From contig NZ_AUAC01000002.1 in assembly GCF_000428525.1 (NCBI RefSeq), positions 434,001 through 498,000 of the forward strand: a DNA stretch of 64,000 nucleotides. The letters are read 5' to 3'. Positions 1 to 8,365 of this stretch are shown here, piece after piece. Each line of letters starts with the position of its first letter. Position 1 is the stretch's first letter. Source of the DNA: Hellea balneolensis DSM 19091 (lineage in GTDB: Bacteria; Pseudomonadota; Alphaproteobacteria; Caulobacterales; Maricaulaceae). The notes under the pieces are model-generated. The model ran no database searches and was not told where the DNA came from. It saw only the letters and a program-made list of their open reading frames with translations. Both the position numbers and the translations under genes were made by a program.

Positions 1-785
1 AGTGTTTCCGCATTTGAGTTAGCGCCATAGGCAGATGACGCATTACCAGTTGCCATTGCATTTGCACCTGTAGCCGTTGAGAATGTACCATTTGCAGTCG
101 CGCCAGAACCAACAGCAACAGCATTTACAGCGCCTGCTGCGGATGTAGAGCCGATGGCGACTGTGTTCGCAGCACCGGTTGTGATGTTGTCACCTATAGC
201 GACTGAGTTCGCACCATTAACAATTGTAACCGTCCCCATTGCGATTGAATCTGTAGCATTTACTCCAGTTTCCGCTCCGAAACCAATAGCTTGGCTTTGT
301 AACCCTGCTGCAGTTGATTGGAAACCAATTGAATTAGCCGCAAAACCACTGGCGGTCGCAAACGTTCCCACGGAAACAGCTGCCGTGTTAGCAAATGTAG
401 CTCCACCTACAGCCACACCGACGTTGTTAGCAGTTGAAAAAACACCCAATGCAGTTGCCCCATTCCCTGCAGCGTTCGCCCCATTACCAAAAGAGGACGC
501 AAAGTCTTCGGCAATAGCATCATTACCTACGGCTGTACCAAATAGCTGCCGAGCGTCTGCATTGTTCCCGCATTGCAGCGCAGTCGCACCTCCGGTCGGT
601 GCATTGGCATTACAAAATGCAGCCCCAGGAGCTGCAGGGTTTGGAACTGCTGTTGGATCTACAGCAGGCGCATCAATTGTAATATCATCAATCATACTCA
701 CTTGAGCTGATGCAACAGATCCTAAACCAACCGCAAGCATTGCAGCAAGTGATACGGTCACATATTTGTTATTCAGTTTCGACAT
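1..785 (-). CDS. YadA-like trimeric autotransporter adhesin, N-terminal part (runs off window)
   Basis: Reading the minus strand from an ATG at 785 gives 261 uninterrupted codons to the window edge, so the C-terminus is missing. Residues 1-26 form a signal peptide (basic start, hydrophobic core, cleavage after an Ala-Ser-Ala-like site). After a short Pro/Ala-rich stretch with two Cys (FCN and LQCG), the protein becomes a run of roughly 14-residue Gly/Ala/Asn-rich repeats with cores such as NSVAIG, NTVAIG and NAVAVG. These repeats are the hallmark of the YadA/Hia-type left-handed parallel beta-roll head. Such proteins are outer-membrane trimeric adhesins with a C-terminal anchor, expected to lie beyond position 1. 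A GGAGGG ribosome binding site precedes the start at about 790-796. The repeat signature is clear; the ligand is unknown. Confidence 0.85.
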   Translation of the reverse strand, partial: MSKLNNKYVTVSLAAMLAVGLGSVASAQVSMIDDITIDAPAVDPTAVPNPAAPGAAFCNANAPTGGATALQCGNNADARQLFGTAVGNDAIAEDFASSFGNGANAAGNGATALGVFSTANNVGVAVGGATFANTAAVSVGTFATASGFAANSIGFQSTAAGLQSQAIGFGAETGVNATDSIAMGTVTIVNGANSVAIGDNITTGAANTVAIGSTSAAGAVNAVAVGSGATANGTFSTATGANAMATGNASSAYGANSNAET

Positions 786-1012
786 TGAAAACCCTCCATT
801 GTGTATCATGTCTGACGATTTCTCGCCGTTTTCATTAATTCTGAAGACTATAATCTATGTGATGACATCATGCGCGCCCACATATTCCTACAGCAACTCC
901 CTAAATCTTCATTAACACACGTAAACAATGAGTAAACCCGAAAAAAGATTAAAAATGACAAGTGTGACTTTATCGCAACGTTAAGTGTAATAAAGCTGTC
1001 ATAATTGAAAAT

Positions 1013-1285
1013 TTACGAAGCGCTTCCCAAAGCAACGCGGTTTGCAAAAAACCAGCCTAATATAAAGGCAGCAAACATGATCATTGTCTGCCCTGCTAAG
1101 AGGTAAGCCCCATCAAGCATCATATTTTGATCCGCCGCTTGGGGCTGGTTCTTCAGCGCTTTTCTTCGCGCTGACGCATAAATAAGTGTCGAAAGTAGAG
1201 CTAGCAATATAATAAGTATGGGATGCACGTCCGTGTAGCCCCCTGCTATCGCCACCAAAATCAGGGCATATCCAAAATATCTCAT
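1013..1285 (-). CDS. Small membrane protein of unknown function (90 aa)
   Basis: This short protein has two hydrophobic segments at the N-terminus (about residues 3-18 and 21-38), a basic loop (ASARRKALKNQ), and a further segment at about residues 63-83. It is likely an inner-membrane protein with two or three helices. Its ATG overlaps the stop of the TrmJ-like gene as ATGA (1282-1285), so the two are very probably co-transcribed and translationally coupled. I recognise no family. No clear terminator follows. Confidence 0.7.
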   Translation of the reverse strand: MRYFGYALILVAIAGGYTDVHPILIILLALLSTLIYASARRKALKNQPQAADQNMMLDGAYLLAGQTMIMFAAFILGWFFANRVALGSAS

Positions 1286-2091
1286 CTTTGTCCTCTATTA
1301 GTCTGGCCCCTGCCCCGTCCTCTGGACAAAGCCTTTATAATACCCCGCATAGTTTGTACTTCCTGGGCCGTTAACCTTGCGCGGGTGTAGGGCGCGCGAA
1401 TGTTTTGCGACATCAAAGACCGTTTTTCAGGGGGGTAGAAGAAGCCCGCATCATCAAGTTCATCTTCCAAGTGCTCGAACATACGCACCAAATCCTCACG
1501 ATTAGCAATGCCACTAATATCTTTTTGAAACAGATCAGGGGGGGCACCTCCGTCTTCTGCACTGGCCCAAATATACGCAAATATATTCACAGCCTGTGCC
1601 AAATTCAGAGACTGAAAGGCGGGATTAACCGGATAGGTTAATATCGCATCCGCCAAGACCACATCAGCATTGGTCAGCCCCGCTTTTTCCGGCCCAAATA
1701 ATATGCCTGTCGCTGTGCCTTCACGTGAATAAGTTTTAAGCGTGGACCCTACATCGCCTGTGCCTATGACAGGTATCTCCAATTCGCGGCGGCGAGCCGT
1801 AGCAGCCAAGACAAATTTCAAGTCAGCGACCGCCTCACCCACACTCTCATAAACTTTTGCATTTTCCAGCACATCTATCGCGCCGGCCGCCATAGGCTCT
1901 GCTGCCGCATTGGGCCATCCATCACGCGGGGCCACAAGACGCAAATCTGTCAAACCAAAGTTAAGCATACAGCGGCACGCCGCCCCAATATTTTCGCCAA
2001 GCTGTGGCCTCACGAGCACAACGGCGGGGGTTACCAAGGCTTTATCGCCTTCAACCACGCGGCCCAACTGGTCTCTAATGGTTTTTCCCAT
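1282..2091 (-). CDS. trmJ: TrmH-family RNA methyltransferase, TrmJ-like
   Basis: This 269-residue SPOUT methyltransferase probably 2'-O-methylates tRNA at position 32 using S-adenosylmethionine. The three TrmH-family motifs are present. Motif 1 lies near residues 28-48 (RPQLGENIGAACR), motif 2 near residue 130 (ILFGPEKAGL), and motif 3 near residue 155 (NPAFQSLNLAQAV); together these build the trefoil-knot cofactor site. Motif 2 reads GPEKAGL where family members more often have GxExxGL with Arg-Glu, a modest variation. The C-terminal extension of about 80 residues is the usual TrmJ helical region. Position-32 specificity is inferred from family resemblance only. Confidence 0.85.
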   Translation of the reverse strand: MGKTIRDQLGRVVEGDKALVTPAVVLVRPQLGENIGAACRCMLNFGLTDLRLVAPRDGWPNAAAEPMAAGAIDVLENAKVYESVGEAVADLKFVLAATARRRELEIPVIGTGDVGSTLKTYSREGTATGILFGPEKAGLTNADVVLADAILTYPVNPAFQSLNLAQAVNIFAYIWASAEDGGAPPDLFQKDISGIANREDLVRMFEHLEDELDDAGFFYPPEKRSLMSQNIRAPYTRARLTAQEVQTMRGIIKALSRGRGRGQTNRGQR

Positions 2092-2166
2092 CTTCTCTCT
2101 TTAAATATAGACCCGCCAGTGGTAAGCGGCGCATGAAATTAAATTTCCCCGCTTACAGAGGACATT

Positions 2167-3378
2167 ATGGCTAAAATCAAGGTAAATAATCCCGTCGTAG
2201 ATATGAATGGCGACGAGATGACCCGCATCATGTGGGATATGATTAAAGAACGTCTCATCCACCCCTATCTCGATATCGACCTTCTTGATTATGACCTATC
2301 GATCCAAAGCCGCGATGCCACAGATGACCAAATCACAATCGACGCCGCCAATGCGATTAAAAAGCACAATGTTGGCATTAAATGCGCCACCATCACGCCG
2401 GATGAGCAGCGCGTCGAAGAATTTGGCCTGAAAAAAATGTGGCGTTCCCCCAACGGGACCATACGCAATATTTTGGGCGGCGTTGTCTTCCGCGAACCGA
2501 TTATTTGTTCCAACGTCCCTCGTCTCGTCCCGGGCTGGACACAACCCATTGTTATCGGGCGCCATGCCTTTGGTGACCAATATAAAGCCACAGACTTTCT
2601 TGTGCCCGGCAAAGGCAAACTGACTATGACCTGGGAAGGTGAGAATGGCGATAAAATCGAGAAAGAAGTCTTTGACTTTCCCGAATCCGGTGTAGCGATG
2701 GGTATGTATAACCTCGACGCCTCTATCCGGGACTTCGCGAGGGCCTGTTTTAACTACGGCATTCAGCGTAAATGGCCTGTTTATCTGTCGACTAAAAACA
2801 CAATCCTCAAGAAATATGACGGACGCTTCAAAGATATTTTTCAAGAAATTTATGATGCTGAATTTTCCGGTCAGTTTGCAGAATTTGGCGGCGAATATCA
2901 GCACCGCTTAATTGACGATATGGTGGCCGCGGCAATGAAGTGGTCCGGCGGATATATCTGGGCCTGTAAAAATTATGACGGCGATGTGCAGTCTGACACA
3001 GTCGCGCAAGGTTTTGGCTCGCTGGGACTTATGACGTCATTCTTGCTTACGCCGGACGGAAAAACCATGGAGGCGGAAGCCGCACACGGGACTGTCACTC
3101 GTCATTATCGTAACCACCAAAAAGGCGAAGCGACCTCTACAAACTCCACAGCCTCTATCTTTGCTTGGACACGCGGCCTCGCGCACCGTGGTAAAATAGA
3201 TGATAATGAAGAACTCGTGAAATTCGCAACGGGCCTTGAGCGCACTGTCATTGAAACGATTGAAGGTGGCCAAATGACGAAGGATTTGTCATTGCTAGTT
3301 GGCCCGCAACAAGGTTGGTTGACAACAACAGGCTATCTAGAAGCGATTGCGGAGAATTTTGAACGTAAAATGACGTAA
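2167..3378 (+). CDS. icd: NADP-dependent isocitrate dehydrogenase, dimeric (eukaryote-like type)
   Basis: A 403-residue enzyme that oxidatively decarboxylates isocitrate to 2-oxoglutarate with NADP+ in the TCA cycle. It belongs to the homodimeric subfamily that includes mitochondrial IDH2. The substrate-binding segment [15 protein letters not shown] lies near residue 90, and the C-terminal metal and NADP region has [11 protein letters not shown] near residue 310. Length matches the family and there is no frameshift. A good ribosome binding site (AGAGGA) sits 5 bases before the ATG. The gene faces a second, non-homologous isocitrate dehydrogenase at 3890-6076 and is followed by a large dyad at 3379-3455. 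Confidence 0.96.
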   Translation: MAKIKVNNPVVDMNGDEMTRIMWDMIKERLIHPYLDIDLLDYDLSIQSRDATDDQITIDAANAIKKHNVGIKCATITPDEQRVEEFGLKKMWRSPNGTIRNILGGVVFREPIICSNVPRLVPGWTQPIVIGRHAFGDQYKATDFLVPGKGKLTMTWEGENGDKIEKEVFDFPESGVAMGMYNLDASIRDFARACFNYGIQRKWPVYLSTKNTILKKYDGRFKDIFQEIYDAEFSGQFAEFGGEYQHRLIDDMVAAAMKWSGGYIWACKNYDGDVQSDTVAQGFGSLGLMTSFLLTPDGKTMEAEAAHGTVTRHYRNHQKGEATSTNSTASIFAWTRGLAHRGKIDDNEELVKFATGLERTVIETIEGGQMTKDLSLLVGPQQGWLTTTGYLEAIAENFERKMT

Positions 3379-3455
3379 CGTTCGCGTGACCGCTGGGCGG
3401 TCTGCGGCTATGTCGAATTTGCATTACAAATTCGGCTTAGCCGTTCGCGCGAACG
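3379..3455. repeat. Nested 77-base stem structure after icd
   Basis: Three nested inverted repeats start one base after the icd stop. The outer arms are 3379-3386 and 3448-3455 (CGTTCGCG / CGCGAACG), the middle arms 3406-3410 and 3438-3442 (GGCTA / TAGCC), and the inner arms 3414-3421 and 3427-3434 (CGAATTTG / CAAATTCG). No T-run follows, so this is not a standard intrinsic terminator. It may protect the icd 3' end or limit readthrough into the VOC gene. Confidence 0.6.
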
Positions 3456-3476
3456 CATCTCTCGTCTAAGAACCCT

Positions 3477-3881
3477 ATGCATAACATCCGCCTCAATCAA
3501 GTCACGCTCGCGTCCAAGGACATGTCGGCAAGCATTTTATTTTACGAAAAACTTGGCCTTACGCGTATAGTCGACAGCTCCCCGCGATATGTGCGGTTTG
3601 AGTTTCCAGATGATGGTCACGGTACTCAAGCCACACTCTCTCTTCATGCTGCTCAAACAGATTTCAAACCCTCTGTTGATGTGCCCCTCATCTATTTCGA
3701 AGTCGATGATGTGGAGGCATTTTTGGCCGATAAGAGTCTCACGCCACTCACAACACCCGAAATGAAATCATATCTCTGGTTTGAAGCGGATATAGAAGAC
3801 CCGAGTGGAAACCGAATTCGTCTCTTTGCAGGAGGCAAAAATCGACGCTTCCCGCCTTGGCGTATCAAGACGGAAATATGA
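3477..3881 (+). CDS. VOC (glyoxalase/dioxygenase-fold) family protein
   Basis: This 134-residue protein has the paired beta-alpha-beta-beta-beta modules of the vicinal oxygen chelate fold. The N-terminal module has FYEKLGL near residue 23, and the C-terminal module ends with ADIEDPSGNRIRLF near residue 110, where the last-strand Glu ligand of many metal-binding members is replaced by Arg. The substrate cannot be inferred. It lies about 100 bases after icd, beyond the stem structure, and converges with the monomeric isocitrate dehydrogenase with only 8 bases between stops. Confidence 0.75.
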   Translation: MHNIRLNQVTLASKDMSASILFYEKLGLTRIVDSSPRYVRFEFPDDGHGTQATLSLHAAQTDFKPSVDVPLIYFEVDDVEAFLADKSLTPLTTPEMKSYLWFEADIEDPSGNRIRLFAGGKNRRFPPWRIKTEI

Positions 3882-3889
3882 CGAAAAAT

Positions 3890-6076
3890 TTACCCAATAA
3901 TCCCGTTCAGCGTCGCTGAAGGGCGCATTATCCTCGCAACCTTATCTGCATCCGCATGATAGTACCCACCCATATCCGCGGGCTTCCCTTCATCGGCCAT
4001 GAGCTCGGCGAGAATTGTCTCTTCGTGCTTGACTAACTCCGCCGCAATCTTAGCGAAATGCGCTTTCAGCTCCGCATCCTCATACTGTAGTGAAATAGCT
4101 TCAGCCCAGTAACGGGCGAACCAGTAATGCGAGGTGCGGTTATCATTATCGCCGACCTTACGGCCCGGAGACTGACCTTCGACGAGCAGGATTTGCGTGG
4201 CCTTCTCAACCGCCTCGCCCAGTACAGCTGCTTTTGGGCGGCCCTTTGTGGCGAGGAAATTGAAACTCTCGCCCAAGGCGCAAAACTCGCCAAGGCTGTC
4301 CCAACGCAGATGGTTCTCTTCTTGTAGCTGCTGCACATGTTTTGGCGCAGATCCGCCTGCCCCTGTTTCAAACAATCCGCCGCCATTCATAAGCTTAACG
4401 ATGGAGAGCATTTTCGCAGACGTTCCAAGTTCTAAAATCGGGAACAAATCAGTCAGGTAATCACGCAAAACATTGCCCGTGATAGTAACCACATCGTGCC
4501 CCTTCGTCATTTCTTGAAGTGTATAACGCGTGGCCTCGCGCGGAGCCAATATTGGAATATTTTTTCCAGCATCTTGAAGCGCGGGGATCACATATTTAAT
4601 CAGTTCTGCATCATGGGCACGGTTTTCATCGAGCCAGAATGCCGCCAAACCTGTCGCGTCAAAACGCTCTATGCCCAATTTAATCCAATCCAAAATAGGG
4701 GCTTTTTTAGCCGTACAAGAGCGCCAAATATCTCCCGCTTCAACCTTATGGCTGATAATCGTCTCGCCATTCTCCAATACGATAGACATCGTCCCGTCAG
4801 CGCTTGCTGTAAAGGTCGTCGGGTGGGAACCATATTCCTCGGCCTTCTGCGCCATAAGTCCGACATTGGAAACTGCGCCGCATGTGGTCACATCGAGCTT
4901 GCCGTTCTGCTTAAAGAACTCAACCGTCTCGTCATAAACGGGCGCGTAGCTCTTATCCGGGATGCAGCATTTCGTATTAGCCGGCTCCCCGTCAGGGCCC
5001 CAACCAATGCCGCCGGCTTTAATGACAGCCGGCATAGACGCATCAATAATGACGTCGGACGAGACATGGAGATTGGTTATACCTTTGTCGGAATTGACCA
5101 TATAGAGCGGCGGTTTGGCGGCGAGTGCTGCTTTGAGGTCCGCCTCCATTTCGGCATTACCCACTATCAGTTTCTCAAGCGTACCGATGCCGGAGTTAGG
5201 ATTAAAGTCAAGCGAGTCGCCATGTTTGCTCAAGAAGTCTTCCAAATAAACGGAAACGAAATGCCCAAAGATAATCGGGTCAGAGACTTTCATCATCGTG
5301 GCTTTAAGATGAACCGAAAACAAGACGCCATCTTCTACGGACTCGACTTCTTTCTTAATATAAGCGCGCAAGGATTTGGCGGACATAAATGTTCCGTCAA
5401 CAATCGTACCCTCCTCATATGACAAACCGTCTTTCAGGACGGTCTCTTTACCGCCTTTATCGGTGAAGACAATTTTCGCCCCGCCCGCTTGCGCGTCTGT
5501 GATGGTCACGGATTTTTCATTGGCGAAAAAATCATTACCAGGCATTGAGGCAACGGTGGTTTTATTATCCGCTGTCCACTCCCCCATACGGTGAGGGTTG
5601 AGCTTGGCATAAGCTTTAACGGCTTTGGCAGATCGGCGATCAGAATTACCTTCGCGCAAAACCGGGTTCACGGCCGATCCTTTAATGCCGTCATATTTAG
5701 CGCGAACAGCTTTTTCAGCTTCGCTCTCAGGGTCTTTCGGATAATCCGGAATGGGGTAACCTTGGGACTGCAACTCTTTGATCGCATCCTGCAATTGCGG
5801 CACAGAGGCGGAGATATTGGGAAGCTTAATGACATTTGCGTCAGGGGTTTTTACAAGCTTTCCTAATTCAGCGAGGTCGTCAGACACGCGCTGATCATCG
5901 GTTAATAGCTTTGGAAATAATGACAAAATACGTCCCGCCAATGAGATATCGCGAGTCTCGACATTTATATCCGCTGCATTTGCAAAAGACGTAATAATGG
6001 GAAGCAAAGAATTGCGAGCCAATTCAGGCGCCTCATCCACAATAGTATAAATGATATCAGGTATTTGTTGTGTCAT
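3890..6076 (-). CDS. icd2: NADP-dependent isocitrate dehydrogenase, monomeric
   Basis: A monomeric-type isocitrate dehydrogenase of about 728 residues, catalysing the same reaction as the gene at 2167 with an unrelated sequence. Diagnostic segments are the N-terminal IIYTIVDEAPELA, the MVNSDKGITNLHVSSDVIIDASMP region, and KCCIPDKSYAP. Length matches the family (about 740). A TTG five codons upstream (6091) is in frame, but the ATG at 6076, giving an MTQQIPDIIYT start, agrees better with the family. Paired non-homologous isocitrate dehydrogenases occur in some bacteria, but their adjacency here is notable. Confidence 0.95.
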   Translation of the reverse strand: MTQQIPDIIYTIVDEAPELARNSLLPIITSFANAADINVETRDISLAGRILSLFPKLLTDDQRVSDDLAELGKLVKTPDANVIKLPNISASVPQLQDAIKELQSQGYPIPDYPKDPESEAEKAVRAKYDGIKGSAVNPVLREGNSDRRSAKAVKAYAKLNPHRMGEWTADNKTTVASMPGNDFFANEKSVTITDAQAGGAKIVFTDKGGKETVLKDGLSYEEGTIVDGTFMSAKSLRAYIKKEVESVEDGVLFSVHLKATMMKVSDPIIFGHFVSVYLEDFLSKHGDSLDFNPNSGIGTLEKLIVGNAEMEADLKAALAAKPPLYMVNSDKGITNLHVSSDVIIDASMPAVIKAGGIGWGPDGEPANTKCCIPDKSYAPVYDETVEFFKQNGKLDVTTCGAVSNVGLMAQKAEEYGSHPTTFTASADGTMSIVLENGETIISHKVEAGDIWRSCTAKKAPILDWIKLGIERFDATGLAAFWLDENRAHDAELIKYVIPALQDAGKNIPILAPREATRYTLQEMTKGHDVVTITGNVLRDYLTDLFPILELGTSAKMLSIVKLMNGGGLFETGAGGSAPKHVQQLQEENHLRWDSLGEFCALGESFNFLATKGRPKAAVLGEAVEKATQILLVEGQSPGRKVGDNDNRTSHYWFARYWAEAISLQYEDAELKAHFAKIAAELVKHEETILAELMADEGKPADMGGYYHADADKVARIMRPSATLNGIIG

Positions 6077-6260
6077 ATTTTTCAATCTCAAAAGCTATTC
6101 TGGGCTTTATCTATATAAGACATTGGCGATTTCAACTCATAATCAAAATTCAGATGAGAATTCCAATTCGCGAGGACAAATTCAAGGCTAACAATTCCAT
6201 CCGCAAATCTCTCGCGAACGTTATTGGCAGTTGATGCAACTCTCCCCTAGATCCGCGTTC

Positions 6261-7076
6261 ATGAAAAACTTATTATACATCATCCTTACAACTGCAATAA
6301 CCTCCCCAGCCTTAGCCCAAACCCAAGACATGCCTGTTAGCAATAATGACGGCACAGGATATATCGGCGCCTCTATCCTTCTTAATTCCAAATATCTAGG
6401 TTCTGCCGATGAGGAAGTTCGCGCTCTTCCCTATCTAAGCTTTGATAATGTTAAAGGCTTTACCTTATTCGGCACAACATTACGCTATCGCTCCATTGAT
6501 ATCGGCACAGGGCAAGGCCTTGATAAATGGTCTTTACGCGCCGGCCCGAGCATTAGCTATCAGGGTGGCCGCGATAGCGATGAGAGCGTCAATTTAAATG
6601 GCTTTGATGACATAGGCGGCAGTGCGCCTTTGGGCGGCTTTATTCTTAGTACAATCGGACCCGTGGGCTTAGGCGTTAATGTCGGCAAAGATATTATTGG
6701 TGGTCATGACGGCTTGACGGCAGACGCCTCTATTGGGACATTTTTTCCTCTAGGGAAGTTGAAGGTACAGCCTACGGCAACAGTCAGTTGGGCTGATAAC
6801 AAACATAATGATAGTTTTTTTACTGTTACTGATGCTCAAGCCGCTACATCCGGCCTCACAGCCTATGATGCGGGCTCTGGCATATATGCCTACTCGGCAG
6901 GTTTAGTAAGCTGGGTCGAAATAGAAGAAAAATACGCTGTAAGCCTTATCGCGAATTATCGTTGGTTCACAGGAGATGCAGCCGATAGTCCTATCTTAAA
7001 TTCATCGGACGGTTCTAAAAATGGCATATTTGCTACGATCGGTGTGTCGCGTAAGTTCGATACCGCTAAGTGGTAA
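6261..7076 (+). CDS. MipA/OmpV-family outer membrane protein
   Basis: This protein has a signal peptide (KNLLYIILTTAITSPALA, cleaved before QTQ) followed by alternating amphipathic strands, ending in an aromatic-rich C-terminus. The YIGASILLNSKYLGS start and the glycine-rich barrel strands resemble MipA/OmpV proteins, 12-stranded barrels sometimes linked to murein-enzyme scaffolding. An in-frame ATG at 6234 and a TTG at 6231 would lengthen the N-terminus by 9-10 residues; 6261 gives the cleaner signal peptide. The 139 bases upstream show no recognisable operator. The function in this organism is unknown. Confidence 0.75.
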   Translation: MKNLLYIILTTAITSPALAQTQDMPVSNNDGTGYIGASILLNSKYLGSADEEVRALPYLSFDNVKGFTLFGTTLRYRSIDIGTGQGLDKWSLRAGPSISYQGGRDSDESVNLNGFDDIGGSAPLGGFILSTIGPVGLGVNVGKDIIGGHDGLTADASIGTFFPLGKLKVQPTATVSWADNKHNDSFFTVTDAQAATSGLTAYDAGSGIYAYSAGLVSWVEIEEKYAVSLIANYRWFTGDAADSPILNSSDGSKNGIFATIGVSRKFDTAKW

Positions 7077-7157
7077 AACATGAGCGAACAGATCAGTGCT
7101 ACTGCCACGCAGGATATCAAACAAGATAATTGACCTAAAACTAAATCGACATCTAAA

Positions 7158-8009
7158 CTATGGCAGGATAACCGTTTTTGCCCCGTTTAAGAATGCACGG
7201 TGTTCGGTATGTAATCGCACGGCTTCCGCCAAAGTCTGGGATTCAACATCCCGGCCGATATCAATCAGTTTTGCAGGAGTTTTTGTGTGGTCAACTCTCT
7301 GAATGCCTTGTTCGATAATTGGCCCTTCATCCAAATCAGCGGTCACATAGTGTGCCGTCGCCCCAATTAATTTAACACCACGCTCATAGGCACGATGATA
7401 GGGCTTTGCGCCCTTGAAGCTTGGTAGAAAGGAGTGGTGAATATTAATAATACGGCCTGAATAATCGCGGCATATGCTGTCGGACAAAACCTGCATATAA
7501 CGCGCAAGAATGATGAGTTCAGCGCCGCTCGCCTCAATAATATTACGTAAGACTTGCTCGGCTTGAGGCTTGGTCTCAGTCGTAATGGGAATATGATGAT
7601 AGGCCAGTCCCGCGGTTACAGCCAAGGGCCTAGCGGTTTCGTGATTACTTACAATTCCGACAACCTCGCAATTCAGCCGTTTCTTCCCAACACGGTAGAT
7701 TAGATCTGCTAAGCAATGATCAAATTTCGACACCATTATTAGTGTCTTGGTCTTACGCTTCGCAGGTATGATTTTCGTTTTTAAATCAAAGTCAGCAGAA
7801 ACAGCTTTCATTTCCCTTTTAAAGACGCTTACATCACCTTCACCCATGTTAAAGGCGATACGAGAATAGAAACGTTCTGATGATGGCGTCCCGAATTGCG
7901 AAAGCTCTGTAATAAAGCCATCATGGCGCGCTAAGCATTCTGTCAATGCCGCGACAATTCCCGTTCGGTCAGCACTTTCATTAGTCATAATAAAATTTTT
8001 GCGGATCAT
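7158..8009 (-). CDS. purU: Formyltetrahydrofolate deformylase
   Basis: PurU hydrolyses 10-formyl-THF to formate and THF, balancing one-carbon units and supplying formate for purine synthesis. The N-terminal ACT domain covers about residues 8-80 (NESADRTGIVAALTECLA). The C-terminal formyltransferase-like domain carries the catalytic-site segments NIHHSFLPSFKGA and IGATAHYVTADLDEGPII, with the conserved Asn-His-Asp set. I place the start at 8009 rather than the in-frame ATG at 8027 because 8009 overlaps the preceding stop as ATGA, the pattern used throughout this operon. It is the last gene of alaS-VOC-purU. Confidence 0.94.
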   Translation of the reverse strand: MIRKNFIMTNESADRTGIVAALTECLARHDGFITELSQFGTPSSERFYSRIAFNMGEGDVSVFKREMKAVSADFDLKTKIIPAKRKTKTLIMVSKFDHCLADLIYRVGKKRLNCEVVGIVSNHETARPLAVTAGLAYHHIPITTETKPQAEQVLRNIIEASGAELIILARYMQVLSDSICRDYSGRIINIHHSFLPSFKGAKPYHRAYERGVKLIGATAHYVTADLDEGPIIEQGIQRVDHTKTPAKLIDIGRDVESQTLAEAVRLHTEHRAFLNGAKTVILP

Positions 8010-8365
8010 TCTGTAACCTTTGTCCAAACCGCAAGCTCATTTCCGCTCGGGTCTTTAAAGTGAAAACGCCGTCCACCAGGAAACCTAAAAATCGGCATCG
8101 TTATTTCTGCATTTGCAGCTATCACCGCATGCTCTGTCGCCTCAAGATTATCTGAGTAAAGGACAATCAATGCGCCTTGGTCAGAGGGCTTGCGTGCTCC
8201 TGCCTCGGCATCAAAACCGCCATCCATACCGGCCCCTGTAATCGCAGAATAGCTAGGCCCATAGTCAATATAATCCCATCCAAAAACTGACTTATAAAAG
8301 GCTTTCATTGCCATCATATCAGTCGTCGGCAATTCTATATAATTAAAATGATGGTGATCGCTCAT
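8006..8365 (-). CDS. VOC family protein in the alaS-purU operon
   Basis: A 119-residue two-module VOC-fold protein with [10 protein letters not shown] at residues 24-33 and a C-terminal [12 protein letters not shown] with the last-strand Glu that often binds metal. The arrangement resembles the small glyoxalase-like proteins annotated as VOC or glyoxalase/bleomycin-resistance family. It is coupled on both sides by ATGA overlaps, with alaS upstream (8362-8365) and purU downstream (8006-8009), so all three are one transcript. Its substrate is not inferable. Confidence 0.8.
   Translation of the reverse strand: MSDHHHFNYIELPTTDMMAMKAFYKSVFGWDYIDYGPSYSAITGAGMDGGFDAEAGARKPSDQGALIVLYSDNLEATEHAVIAANAEITMPIFRFPGGRRFHFKDPSGNELAVWTKVTE

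Noticed and set aside
154-705. Plus-strand open frame of 183 codons
   Set aside because: It is antisense to the YadA-like gene; its Ala/Pro/Val-rich translation mirrors the Gly/Ala repeats and has no plausible start signal.
4496-5422. Plus-strand 308-codon frame inside the monomeric isocitrate dehydrogenase gene
   Set aside because: It lies wholly opposite a clearly conserved enzyme, with no family features; a shadow frame.
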